Shown here piece by piece: positions 7,910-16,126 of a DNA stretch of 45,457 nucleotides; within the stretch, counting starts at the first letter, position 1, and each line of letters begins with the position of its first letter. Source of the DNA: Alphaproteobacteria bacterium (GTDB lineage Bacteria; Pseudomonadota; Alphaproteobacteria; Bin95); assembly GCA_022822125.1 (NCBI GenBank), contig JAJECF010000034.1, positions 1 to 45,457 of the forward strand, read 5' to 3'. The notes beneath the pieces are model-generated. The model saw nothing but the letters and a program-made list of their open reading frames with translations, had not been told where the DNA came from and searched no databases. The position numbers and the translations under genes are program-made.

Positions 7910-9094
7910 ATGCTCAACGATCCCGTCAGGCGCAATGTGCTGCTGCTGGCCATCTGCCAGGCGCTCTACATTTCCGGCACGGCGCTGATGATCTCGACCG
8001 CGCCCCTGGTGGGCCAGATGCTGGCCGAGGACCCCGGCTGGGCGACCGCGCCGCTCTTCTTCCACCATGGTGGCGTGATGACCATGGCGATTCCGGCGTC
8101 CCTGCTCATGCGCCGGCTTGGCCGGCGCGCGGGATTCATGCTCGGCACCGTGCTCGGATGCGTCGGGGCGCTGATCGCCGTCGAAGCGATCTACAACATG
8201 AGCTATTGGGGTTTCTGCCTCGGCGTGTTCGTGATCGGCTGGTTCAACGGCTTCGCGATCTTCTACCGCTTCGCCGCCGCCGACGCCGCAACGCCGGAGT
8301 TCCGGCCCAAGGCGATTTCCCTGGTGCTGGCCGGCGGGCTGCTGGCGGCCGTCATCGGCCCCGAATTGGGCAAGCACACGCTCGGCTGGCTGGAGCCCGT
8401 GTTCTACGCGGGGAGCTATCTTTCCCTGGTCGGTCTCTACGTCCTCTCTTTCTGCATCGTCGCCTTTGTGCGCATTCCCAGGCTGAGCGCGGAAGAGCGC
8501 CGCGAGACAGGCCGGCCGCTGCTCGAAATCCTGCGCCAGCCGGCCTGTATCGTGGCCATTCTGGCGGCGGCGGCCAGCTACGCCACCATGTCGTTGGTGA
8601 TGAGCCCGACGCCGCTGGCGATGCTGAGTTGCGGCTTCAGCGAAGTCGATGCCCTGACGGTCATGCAAGTACACATGGTCGGCATGTATCTCCCGGCCTT
8701 CTTCACGGGCCATCTGGTGTCCCGCTTCGGGGCCCGGCCGGTCATCCTCGCGGGTATCGCGCTGATCGCCGTCTGCGGGGCCGTCAATCTCTCCGGCATC
8801 GCGTTCATGCATTTCGCCGTCGCACTGTTCCTGAATGGCGTTGGCTGGAATTTCATGTTCGTAGGCTCTTCCTCGCTGCTGACCGAGGTGCATACGCCCG
8901 CCGAGCGCGCCAAGCTGCAGGGCGTCAACGATTTCGTCGTCTTCGGCTCCATCGCCCTCTCGTCCCTCTTCTCCGGCCGCATCCTGGAGGATTTCGGCTG
9001 GAATTGGATCAATATCGGCATCCTGCCGATGATCACGATATCGCTCCTCGCGACACTGATATTTGCCGGCCCCCGCCGGCAGCGGACGAGCTGA
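7910..9094 (+). CDS. Major facilitator superfamily transporter
   Basis: A 394-residue polytopic inner-membrane protein with about twelve hydrophobic segments in two halves, separated by a charged loop near residue 200 (PRLSAEERRETGRP). RRLGRRAG at about 68-75, between TM2 and TM3, is the MFS motif A. It probably carries a small organic solute by proton symport or antiport; the substrate is not evident. It follows the beta-hydroxyacid dehydrogenase by 78 bp on the same strand and may move that enzyme's substrate. The C-terminus ends immediately before the integrase scar, with no sign of truncation. Confidence 0.85.
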   Translation: MLNDPVRRNVLLLAICQALYISGTALMISTAPLVGQMLAEDPGWATAPLFFHHGGVMTMAIPASLLMRRLGRRAGFMLGTVLGCVGALIAVEAIYNMSYWGFCLGVFVIGWFNGFAIFYRFAAADAATPEFRPKAISLVLAGGLLAAVIGPELGKHTLGWLEPVFYAGSYLSLVGLYVLSFCIVAFVRIPRLSAEERRETGRPLLEILRQPACIVAILAAAASYATMSLVMSPTPLAMLSCGFSEVDALTVMQVHMVGMYLPAFFTGHLVSRFGARPVILAGIALIAVCGAVNLSGIAFMHFAVALFLNGVGWNFMFVGSSSLLTEVHTPAERAKLQGVNDFVVFGSIALSSLFSGRILEDFGWNWINIGILPMITISLLATLIFAGPRRQRTS

Positions 9095-9130
9095 TACCGG
9101 CGGCCTCGATTTGGGACTCATGTCTTCTTT

Positions 9131-9546
9131 TAGTGCGGCTTCTCGATTCGAAGACCGGCCCCCGGCCTGTGCCGCTGACGCCGGCCGTGGAGCGTGTGTT
9201 GGCGCACATACCGCGCATCGAGGGCAATCCCTGGGTGATCGCCGGGCGGGACCGGAGCGACCGCCTCAGGCGGATCGACCCGTTCTGGAACAAGCTGCGG
9301 GCGCGGGCGGGGCTTGAGGACGTGCGCCTTCATGACTTTCGCCACTCCTTCGCCTCGCAGGCGCTGGAGGTCGGCGAGGGACTGCCGGTCATCGCCCGGT
9401 TGCTCGGCCACAGGACGGTGATGACGACGGTGAAATACGCCCATCTCGCGCGCGACACCGAGCGGGCCTCGGCGGCGAAGGTCGGGGACAGCATCGGCGC
9501 CGACCTCCTGTCCCGTGATGCAGGTGACGAAGCCGACGCGGCATAG
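9131..9546 (+). pseudogene. Truncated tyrosine recombinase, C-terminal catalytic fragment
   Basis: About 138 codons are homologous to the last third of the integrase that follows, from VRLLDSKTGPR to the stop. The fragment keeps the catalytic Lys (SKTG), the HDFRHS box (His and Arg), LLGH and the nucleophile Tyr in KYAHLAR. It lacks the first catalytic Arg, the core-binding domain and the N-terminal arm domain, and has no start codon with a ribosome binding site. Homology begins about 40 bp after the MFS stop, so the 5' part was deleted. It is a decayed relative of the neighbouring integrase, not an exact duplicate: about half of the residues differ. Confidence 0.85.
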
Positions 9547-9572
9547 CGCCGGGCGAAATCAGGAAACAGGAC

Positions 9573-10826
9573 ATGGCGAAGCTCAGACGCACGACGATCT
9601 CGCGAAGCACGGTGGAGAAGCTGAAGGCGGACAAGGACACGGTATTCTGGGACAGCGAGTTGCTGGGCTTCGGGGTCAGGGTCTATCCGACCGGGCGCAA
9701 GGTCTATGTCGTGCAGACGCGCACGGGCGGCAAGAACGGCAAGCGGGTGACGGTCGGGCGCCACGGCGTCATCACGCCGGAGGAGGCGCGCCGACGCGCG
9801 GCGCTGATCGTGTCCAGGATCAAGGCAGGCGAAGACCCCATTCCGGAGCCGATGGCCGTGATGGAGGCGAAGGGGCCGACGGTCGCGGACCTGGCGGCGG
9901 TCTATCTCGAAGAAATAGTCGAAGTGCGCCTGAAGCCGGCGTCGGCGAAGGTCTATCGCAGCGTCATCGGCAAGCACGTCCTGCCGGCGCTGGGCAGGAA
10001 GCCGGCTTTGTCCGTGGACCATGCGGCGGTCTCGGCGCTTCACCATTCGCTCGCCGCGACGCCCTCGGCGGCGAACCGGGCGGTCGAGATGCTGTTCCGC
10101 ATCTACCGGGCGGCAGAGGAGCGGGAGCTGATCCCGGAGGGCAGCAATCCCTGCCGGCAGGTCTCGATGAACCGGCCGCGCCGCCACGAGCGTTTCCTGA
10201 CCGACAGGGAGTTCCGCCGCCTCGGCCGGGTGCTGGACGAGGAGGAAGGGAACGGAGGCAGCCGCATGTATGCGGCGATGGCGATCCGCCTCCTGTTGTT
10301 GACCGGGTGCCGCAAGAACGAGGTCCTCAACCTGCGCTGGGACCATGTCGACCTTGAGGCGCGCGAGATGCGGCTCGGCGACAGCAAGACCGGTCCCCGG
10401 AGGATGCAGCTGTCGCCGGCTGCGGCCGAACTGCTGGCGCGCATCCCGCGGGTCGAGGGCAACCCGCACGTCATTCCGGGCATGCGGCCGGGCAGCCGCC
10501 TGAGCGAGCTGCAGCGCCCTTGGATACGAATCAAGGAGCGCGCCAGGCTCCAGGACATGCGCCTGCATGACTGCCGCCACAGCTTCGCGTCGCGGGCGCT
10601 GGCGCTCGGCGAAAGCCTGCCGGCGATCGGTCGGCTGCTCGGCCACAGCCAGGTTCAGACGACGGCGCGCTACGCGCATCTGGCGCGGGACTCGGTGCGT
10701 GAGTCCGCGCTTCGGGTGTCCAGCCGGATAGAAGCCGCCCTTTATCGGGATTGTCGGGATTTCGCCCGAACAGCGGATAGTGCGTCCACGGCCGATTACG
10801 AGCCGACGGTATGTTCTCCGGCGTAG
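9573..10826 (+). CDS. Tyrosine recombinase / integrase with arm-binding N-terminal domain
   Basis: A 417-residue phage/island-type integrase, full length. Residues 1-95 form the arm-type DNA-binding domain of P4-like integrases (LGFGVRVYPTGRKVYVVQTR, then VTVGRHGVITPEEAR). About 103-190 is the core-binding domain, and 210-385 is the catalytic domain with Arg247 (TGCRKNE), Lys272 (DSKTG), His332/Arg335 (HDCRHS), His358 (LLGH) and Tyr367 (RYAHLAR), so all catalytic residues are present. It starts 26 bp after the truncated copy. No tRNA gene or attachment site was seen beside it, so the island it served is probably gone or rearranged. Confidence 0.92.
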   Translation: MAKLRRTTISRSTVEKLKADKDTVFWDSELLGFGVRVYPTGRKVYVVQTRTGGKNGKRVTVGRHGVITPEEARRRAALIVSRIKAGEDPIPEPMAVMEAKGPTVADLAAVYLEEIVEVRLKPASAKVYRSVIGKHVLPALGRKPALSVDHAAVSALHHSLAATPSAANRAVEMLFRIYRAAEERELIPEGSNPCRQVSMNRPRRHERFLTDREFRRLGRVLDEEEGNGGSRMYAAMAIRLLLLTGCRKNEVLNLRWDHVDLEAREMRLGDSKTGPRRMQLSPAAAELLARIPRVEGNPHVIPGMRPGSRLSELQRPWIRIKERARLQDMRLHDCRHSFASRALALGESLPAIGRLLGHSQVQTTARYAHLARDSVRESALRVSSRIEAALYRDCRDFARTADSASTADYEPTVCSPA

Positions 10827-10902
10827 AGCGCGGGAGTGACACAACGATCACCCGACTGCTGACGCCGGACAACCGCTAGTATCAGCGCGGGGTGGCCCGG
10901 GT

Positions 10903-12053
10903 TTATGAGCCGGCGAGGCGGATGACCTGATCGGCGGTCAGGGCGAGCAGACCGAACATCAGATGGCATGCGACTTTGGTAGGGCCGCGCACGCGGACAT
11001 GGCGTGCGCCGAACTCGTCCTTGAGCCGGGCGTTGGTCCTCTCTACGGCGGTGCGAATGCGGTAACGATTGGTTCGGGCATCGGGCGCCGGGCCCGGGCC
11101 TCACGCTGGAGCGCTTCCTTGAGCGCCTTGTCGCGCCGCAGGTTGGTGTCGATGATCGGGACATGACCGAGGCGTTCGCTGATCGCTTGTATCTCATACG
11201 CGTCATAGGCGGCGTCCATGAGATCGTCGAGGTTCACGACCCGCCCGACGGTCATGGTGGCCAGGGGAATGGCGGCCTGGGAGTCGTGGACGGAGGCGGA
11301 GGTGAGGATGGGGCTGAGCGGAATGCCGCAGTCGGCCGTGCCGATGTGAAGCTTGTAGCCCCGCCAAGTTTCCAGCATGCCGCGTGTGTTCTTCTTTGTC
11401 CCCCGGTCGCAGGCCTTCGGGAGGTCGTCGAGCACCGCCTTGAGGCTCATGTCGTTCACCTGACGCTCAAGACGGGAGAGCGCCTTCGGTCTCTCCTCGC
11501 CCCCGGAACAAGCCCGGGGCAGGCTCTTGCGGGGGCGGCCGGGCCGGCGCTTCGGCGTCTCAACCTTCGGCTTAGCAACCGCCTTCTCCCGCCCTTCAAT
11601 GGCCGTCGAGTCGCGCGATATATGGCCGATGAGAGCCTCGCCCAGCACATCGACCACCAGCGCCTCGTGCATCCTCTCTGCAAGACGCGAGGCAGCGAAC
11701 TCGGCAAACGCCCGAGAAAACGTCGCCTCGCTCGGAATAGCCCCGACACGGCCCCCGCCGCACAGACGCCGCAATGCCGGGTCTACCCCGAGCCTGTCGA
11801 TCAGGTGCCGGTTCGTCGGGAGGTCCCACAAGGCCTTGGCGAGAAAGGCCCGCGCAAGAGCGCTACGATCCTCCGGCGGACGACCCGGACCGCTTCCCAA
11901 CGCGCCGACAAAGCCTTCCACACCGACAAGATCCAGCGCCGCCACAAAACGCCTGTGCGGCCTAAGCAGAGGACCGACCTCCTCCAAAAGCGCCGGGAAC
12001 AACTCCCCTTGAAATCGACGCCAGAAATCCGACAGCTTCGTCCCAAGGTTCAT
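10903..12053 (-). pseudogene. IS5-type DDE transposase, -1 frameshift before the catalytic Glu
   Basis: The frame from ATG 12053 runs to a TAG at 11043-11045. It carries the N-terminal IS5 region (about 1-130), Asp148 in SRDSTAIEGRE and Asp257 in ASVHDSQ, preceded by WRGYKLHIG. The third catalytic residue and the C-terminus lie in the -1 frame: RYRIRTAVERTNARLKDEF, the Y-x2-R-x3-E-x6-K signature, then VRVRGPTKVACHLMFG and a TAA at 10903-10905. A one-base loss in the GC-rich stretch around 11060-11080 explains this. Programmed frameshifting is known in some IS5 members, but no classical slippery heptamer is visible and the position is unusually late. The element is probably inactive on its own. 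Confidence 0.8.
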
Positions 12054-12054
12054 C

Positions 12055-12114
12055 GGGGTCGCCTACGCGGTCGCTTGTGGATGGTACAAACCCAAGATAT
12101 CGCAAGGCGACCCC
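12055..12114 (-). repeat. Inverted repeat just upstream of the transposase start
   Basis: Arms GGGGTCGCCT (12055-12064) and AGGCGACCCC (12105-12114) pair perfectly over 10 bp around a 40-base loop. On the transposase strand the second arm ends one base before the ATG. The same stem is conserved in the copy at 1-59 although the loop has diverged. It could hide the start codon on transcripts entering from outside the element. Confidence 0.65.
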
Positions 12115-12193
12115 GGAACCGAAAACACCTACCCCCAAATCAAATCATCTCAACGCAGAAAACTCGTCCGCTCCACGGTTCTGCAAGAGGCCC

Positions 12194-12452
12194 TAATTCC
12201 TTGTAATGCAACGATTAATAGAAAGCACTCGGCGAACATGACGTATTTGTCGACACGTTCCAATGCGCCCGTTCGATCCCGGCCGCCCACTTCAGCGCAC
12301 GCATGTTCCTGTACCGCTCCCGGTGGACCGGGGGAACCGCCTGCGCCATAGTGCGAGGACTAGGTCGCGACGCTCGCGCCGAATGGGTGTTCCGGTAAGG
12401 AGCGGCAAGCGGGCTCGCGACGACCTTCGGGTGGACAGACAGGAGCGCGGAC
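12194..12452. other. Intergenic stretch between the IS end and the DUF2189 gene
   Basis: This stretch begins AT-rich after the IS boundary and becomes GC-rich. A 79-codon frame on the minus strand (12215-12454) has no recognisable domain and no ribosome binding site. No RNA gene or terminator was recognised. Confidence 0.35.
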
Positions 12453-13235
12453 ATGACAGCGGTGTCTCTGGCCGATATTCAGGTCCGACCTGTCCGGTCG
12501 GACAATGTCTGGCGCTGGCTTTCGGCTGGATGGAGCGACATGTGGCGGCGCCCGGCGATCAGCCTGGGGTACGGCCTGTTCGTCGCGCTGCTGAGCTACG
12601 CCGTGCTTGCCTGCCTCTATTACGCCGATGCGGTCTATCTGTTCCTGCCGCTGGCGGCGGGCTTCATGTTCGGCGGCCCCCTCATCGCAGTCGGCCTCTA
12701 CGAGATGAGCCGCCGGTACAACGAGGGGGTAGCGTTTGGCCTGCCGGACGTGCTGGGGGCGGTTCGCCATGCGCCCCTGCAGCTTGCCTATATGGGGATG
12801 GTCCTGCTGCTGTTCGCGCTGCTCTGGATACGGATTGCGACGCTGCTGTTCGCGCTCTTCTTCGGCTCTTCGACGCCGCCGCTCGACGGCCTGTTCGAGT
12901 CGCTGTTCCTTTCCATGCAGGGCGCGACCTTCCTTGCGGTCGGCACCGCGGTCGGGGCCGTGCTCGCCTTCGCGGCTTACGCGATTTCGGCGGTTTCCAT
13001 CCCGTTGATCGTGGACAGGGAAGTCGATGCGATGACGGCGACCATCGCAAGCCTCGCATCGGTCCGCGACAATTTCATGCCCATGATGCTGTGGGCGTGG
13101 CTGATCGCGATCTTCACCGCCGTCGGCATCGCGACGCTGTTTCTGGGGCTGATCCTGTTCTTCCCGCTATTGGGCCATGCAAGCTGGCACTGCTATCGCG
13201 ACGTGCTCGGCACGGCGGACTGGGACCCCGCATAG
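12453..13235 (+). CDS. DUF2189 integral membrane protein
   Basis: A 260-residue inner-membrane protein with about six hydrophobic segments (roughly 35-60, 60-80, 105-135, 145-175, 205-235 and the end). It matches the DUF2189 pattern: an N-terminal VRPVRSDNVWRWLSAGWSDMWRRPAISLGYG that precedes the first segment, the AAGFMFGGPLIAVGLYEMSRR loop, and a terminal HASWHCYRDVL. Function is unknown; the family often accompanies respiratory or cytochrome genes in Proteobacteria, and here it converges on the cbb3 operon with a 13-bp gap. ATG 12453 follows CAGGAGCG. A structural or assembly role in the membrane is conceivable but not shown. Confidence 0.85.
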   Translation: MTAVSLADIQVRPVRSDNVWRWLSAGWSDMWRRPAISLGYGLFVALLSYAVLACLYYADAVYLFLPLAAGFMFGGPLIAVGLYEMSRRYNEGVAFGLPDVLGAVRHAPLQLAYMGMVLLLFALLWIRIATLLFALFFGSSTPPLDGLFESLFLSMQGATFLAVGTAVGAVLAFAAYAISAVSIPLIVDREVDAMTATIASLASVRDNFMPMMLWAWLIAIFTAVGIATLFLGLILFFPLLGHASWHCYRDVLGTADWDPA

Positions 13236-13248
13236 ACGGACCGGCAGC

Positions 13249-13407
13249 TCAACTGCCGCGGTCGCGGTCCTCCTCGTCGATCAGGATGCGCTCCGAGGCG
13301 CCGTCGAGATCGTCGAACTGCCCGCTCTTCAAGGCCCAGAGGAAGGCGCCGAGGCCGACAAGGCCCAGCAGCAGGGCGGCCGGAATGAGGATCAGCAGCA
13401 TGTTCAT
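13249..13407 (-). CDS. ccoS: cbb3-type cytochrome oxidase assembly protein CcoS
   Basis: A 52-residue single-pass membrane protein. It has an N-terminal membrane helix (about 3-25, ILIPAALLLGLVGLGAFLWAL) and the hallmark KSGQFDDLDGASERIL motif followed by an acidic tail. CcoS is required for cofactor insertion into the cbb3 oxidase. The ATG overlaps the ccoI stop (ATGA) and it is the last gene of the operon. Alternative starts upstream in the same frame lie inside ccoI and are not credible. Confidence 0.93.
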   Translation of the reverse strand: MNMLLILIPAALLLGLVGLGAFLWALKSGQFDDLDGASERILIDEEDRDRGS

Positions 13408-15617
13408 GCGAACGGGCTCCGGCCCGCGCGCCCCAGGCGCAGCGCATTGAGCGTGACTGCGATGGAGGAGGCCGACATGGCGGCGGCCGCGATCAGCGGC
13501 GTGACATGGCCCGCGACCGCGAGCGGCACAGCGAGCGCATTGTAGGCCGCCGCCAGCGCGAAGTTCTGAAACACGAGCCTTCTCGCCCGGCGTGCGGTCC
13601 GGATGGCGATGGCGACGCTTTCGAGGCGGTCGCCCTGGAAGACGATATCCGCCGCCGTCTGCGCGAGGTCGGCGCCGGCCGCCGGCGAAATCGAGGCGTC
13701 GGCGCCGGCAAGCGACGGCGCGTCGTTCAGCCCGTCGCCCACCATCAGCGCGCGATGGCCCGCCCGCTTCAGCGCATCCAGGCGGGCGAGCTTTTCGGCG
13801 GGGCGGGCGTCCGCCTTCCATGCGTCGATCTCGAGGGTTTCGGCGGTGCTCCGGACTGCCGGCGTCCGGTCGCCGGAGAACAGTTCGACGGCGAAGCCCT
13901 GCCGCTTCAGCCAGGAGACGAAGGCCGGCGCATCCGGGCGGAGGCTGTCTGCGAAGCGGAACTGTACCGGCTCCCGGCCCGGGCGGCGAAGCCACAATTC
14001 GGGCCCGTCCGGATGCTCGCCGCCGGGCCCGGAAACCCTGCACCAGACGCGATTGCCGAGGCGGGTCTCGGTCTCTCCCGACCCGGCCGCGAGGCCCATC
14101 GCTGTCTCCTCGCGCACATCCTCGCGGACCGGGACGGGGCCGGCGGTTCGCAGGACCGACCGGCAAAGGGGATGCCGACTCGCGCCCGCCAGCGAGGCCG
14201 CCAGCAAGAGGTCGTCCTCCGCAAGCGCATCGCGCCCGACGATCTCGGGACGCCCGAAGGTGAGCGTGCCCGTCTTATCGAGAAGGACGGTATCGACGGC
14301 GGCGAGGCGTTCCAGGGCGTCCCCCGCCTTGACCAGCACGCCGTTTCTCAGCAACCGGTTGCAGGCGACCACCTGCACCGCGGGCACGGCGAGCCCGAGC
14401 GCGCAGGGGCAGGTGATGATGAGCACCGCAACGCCGATCAGCAGCGCATCGCGGAGCGGCAGGCCGCCGAGACCCCACCAGCCCGCGAAGGCAAGCAGCG
14501 CCAGTCCGTGCACGACGGGCGCGTAAAGCCGGGCCGCCCGGTCGGCGAGGCGCACATAGGCCGAGCGGCCCTGCTCGGCGGCTTCCGAAAGGCGCACGAT
14601 CTCGTTCAGCACCGTGCCGTCGCCGGCGGCGACTGCGCTCAGGGTTACGGGATCGCCCGCATTGACCGTGCCGGCATAAACCCGATCTCCCGGCATGGCA
14701 GCTTCCAGCGCTGCTTCGCCAGTCAGCAGGCTGCGGTCGATGACCGTCCGGCCCGAAAGGATGTCTCCGTCCACTGGAATCCGTTCTCCGGCCGCAACCA
14801 GCACCCTGGAGCCGGGCTGGACCGCACGGGACGGGACGAGCTCGCGCACGCCGTCCGGGCGGAGCACGGTCGCCGGCTCCGCCGCCAGCGCCGCCAGGTT
14901 CTCCGCCGTGGAGCGCATCGCGCCGCGCGTCCTGAGGTCGAGATAGCGGCCGACCAGCAGGAAGAACAGCAGCATGAGCGCGGCGTCGAAATAGACGTCG
15001 GGGCGCTCGGCCAGCAGTTCGGCGAGGCTGATCGCGGCGGTGACGCAGACCGCCACCGAAATCGGCAGGTCCATGTTGACGCGGCGTGCGGCGAGCGCCC
15101 CGGCGGCCGAGTGGAAGAACGGCAGGCCCGCATAGGCGATCGCCGGCAGCGCGAGCAGCGCCGAAATCCAATGCATCAGCGCCCTCGTGGCGTCCGCCAT
15201 GCCGGAGGCGCCGCCCGCCCAGACCGCGATCGACAGGAGCATCACATTTCCCGCGGCGAAGCCGGCGACCGCGAGCGCGCGCAGCAGGATCGCCTCTTCC
15301 CGCCGGCCCGCGCCGGAGAGCGCAGCCGGGCTGTAGGGCACGGCCGGATAACCCAGCCGGTCGAGCCGTTCCACCAGGGCTCCGGGGTCGGCCGCGCCGT
15401 CGCGCCAGGCAAGGCGCAGCCGGCGCGCCGTGAGGTTCACCCGCGCATCGACAACGCCCGGCTCGGCGCGCATGGCGCTCTCGATGGCGGCGATGCAATG
15501 CGCGCAATGCACGTCGTTGACGAGCAGGTTGAGCGAGGCCGTGCCGTCCCCGTCGCGCTCGACGAAGGCCGACAGGTCGTCGGCGCGAACCGCGGGCGCT
15601 CCGGCCGGCGCGCTCAC
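13404..15617 (-). CDS. ccoI: Copper-translocating P1B-type ATPase CcoI/FixI for cbb3 oxidase
   Basis: A 737-residue P-type ATPase that exports Cu+ toward the periplasm for assembly of the CcoN copper-heme centre. In order: heavy-metal-associated domain with Cys38 and Cys41 (HCAHC), membrane helices, the actuator TGE loop (299-301), the copper site CPC (403-405) in the membrane, phosphorylation Asp447 in DKTGT, the nucleotide-domain HP pair (482-483), and GDGLNDAP (627-634). The start is GTG at 15617, overlapping the ccoH stop (GTGA); the stop overlaps ccoS. Position after ccoH separates it from generic CopA exporters. Confidence 0.95.
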   Translation of the reverse strand: MSAPAGAPAVRADDLSAFVERDGDGTASLNLLVNDVHCAHCIAAIESAMRAEPGVVDARVNLTARRLRLAWRDGAADPGALVERLDRLGYPAVPYSPAALSGAGRREEAILLRALAVAGFAAGNVMLLSIAVWAGGASGMADATRALMHWISALLALPAIAYAGLPFFHSAAGALAARRVNMDLPISVAVCVTAAISLAELLAERPDVYFDAALMLLFFLLVGRYLDLRTRGAMRSTAENLAALAAEPATVLRPDGVRELVPSRAVQPGSRVLVAAGERIPVDGDILSGRTVIDRSLLTGEAALEAAMPGDRVYAGTVNAGDPVTLSAVAAGDGTVLNEIVRLSEAAEQGRSAYVRLADRAARLYAPVVHGLALLAFAGWWGLGGLPLRDALLIGVAVLIITCPCALGLAVPAVQVVACNRLLRNGVLVKAGDALERLAAVDTVLLDKTGTLTFGRPEIVGRDALAEDDLLLAASLAGASRHPLCRSVLRTAGPVPVREDVREETAMGLAAGSGETETRLGNRVWCRVSGPGGEHPDGPELWLRRPGREPVQFRFADSLRPDAPAFVSWLKRQGFAVELFSGDRTPAVRSTAETLEIDAWKADARPAEKLARLDALKRAGHRALMVGDGLNDAPSLAGADASISPAAGADLAQTAADIVFQGDRLESVAIAIRTARRARRLVFQNFALAAAYNALAVPLAVAGHVTPLIAAAAMSASSIAVTLNALRLGRAGRSPFA

Positions 15618-16126
15618 CGCGCCACCAGAATCTCGTCTTCCGCCCGGAAGCCGCGCCCGGCGCCGTCCTCCATCTCGAAGACGACCTTCCAGCGGCCCAG
15701 GCCGAGAGGCGGGCCTGCAGCTTCGTAGCGTCCGGGCGCGGTTTCGGCCGTGTCCAGGATGCGGTCCTCGGAATCGCTGGCGGGACGCCCGACCTGCGCC
15801 GTGCCGGCAAGCCCGGCCACGGCCGCGCCGGCGGCGTCCTGCAGGACCAGGCGGACCGTTCCGTCCTCGTCCAGGATTTGCGCCCGCCAGCCCAGCGCCT
15901 GCTGCCGCGCGGCGTTCTCCAGCACCCGGTTGTAGTCCAGGCCCTCGCGATAGGCGTCGCGCGCGGTCGTGCCGGGATGCGAGCTCAGCGAGAAATAGAT
16001 GAACACACCGTTGACGGCGAAAACCAGCAGGAAGAACCCGAGCAGCATGGCAAACACGCGCCGGCCGGTCAGCACGCCGACCCGACGACCGGGCGTCTGT
16101 CCCCCGCGCCCCGGACCGGCGCTCAT
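15614..16126 (-). CDS. ccoH: cbb3 oxidase assembly protein CcoH/FixH
   Basis: A 170-residue membrane-anchored protein. One hydrophobic helix (about 25-48, FAMLLGFFLLVFAVNGVFIYFS) is followed by a periplasmic beta-rich domain typical of FixH, with SSHPG and AYREGLDYNR just after the helix, the latter the most conserved FixH stretch. It assists maturation of the oxidase, probably contacting CcoN and CcoI. ATG 16126 overlaps the ccoG stop by ATGA, and its own stop overlaps the ccoI GTG. A longer reading frame continues upstream but it lies entirely inside ccoG. Confidence 0.92.
   Translation of the reverse strand: MSAGPGRGGQTPGRRVGVLTGRRVFAMLLGFFLLVFAVNGVFIYFSLSSHPGTTARDAYREGLDYNRVLENAARQQALGWRAQILDEDGTVRLVLQDAAGAAVAGLAGTAQVGRPASDSEDRILDTAETAPGRYEAAGPPLGLGRWKVVFEMEDGAGRGFRAEDEILVAR

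Larger units (their letters stand above)
10903..12193 (-). mobile_element. IS5-like insertion sequence with frameshifted transposase
   Basis: The element comprises the transposase region (10903-12053) and about 140 bp upstream, up to the end shared with the copy at 1-137 (CTGCAAGAGGC just inside the end). The left boundary is uncertain: the inverse of the right end was not found between 10830 and 10905, so that end may be truncated or poorly conserved. A 10-bp stem, GGGGTCGCCT (12055-12064) with AGGCGACCCC (12105-12114), lies directly before the start codon. No target duplication could be assigned. Confidence 0.75.

Noticed and set aside
6875..9121. A 748-codon open frame on the minus strand, opposite the dehydrogenase and MFS genes
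   Set aside because: Its translation is rich in Arg, His, Gly and Asp without any domain, and both opposing genes are convincing. It is a high-GC antisense shadow.
140..12193. A composite transposon bounded by the two IS5-like copies
   Set aside because: The copies differ at about 15 % of positions over the compared leader and one transposase is broken, so joint mobilisation is unlikely now.
12215..12454. A 79-codon minus-strand frame between the IS and the DUF2189 gene
   Set aside because: No domain, no ribosome binding site, and it overlaps the start of the DUF2189 gene region.
13506..15728. A 740-codon plus-strand open frame opposite ccoI
   Set aside because: Antisense to a full P-type ATPase with all motifs; no recognisable domain.
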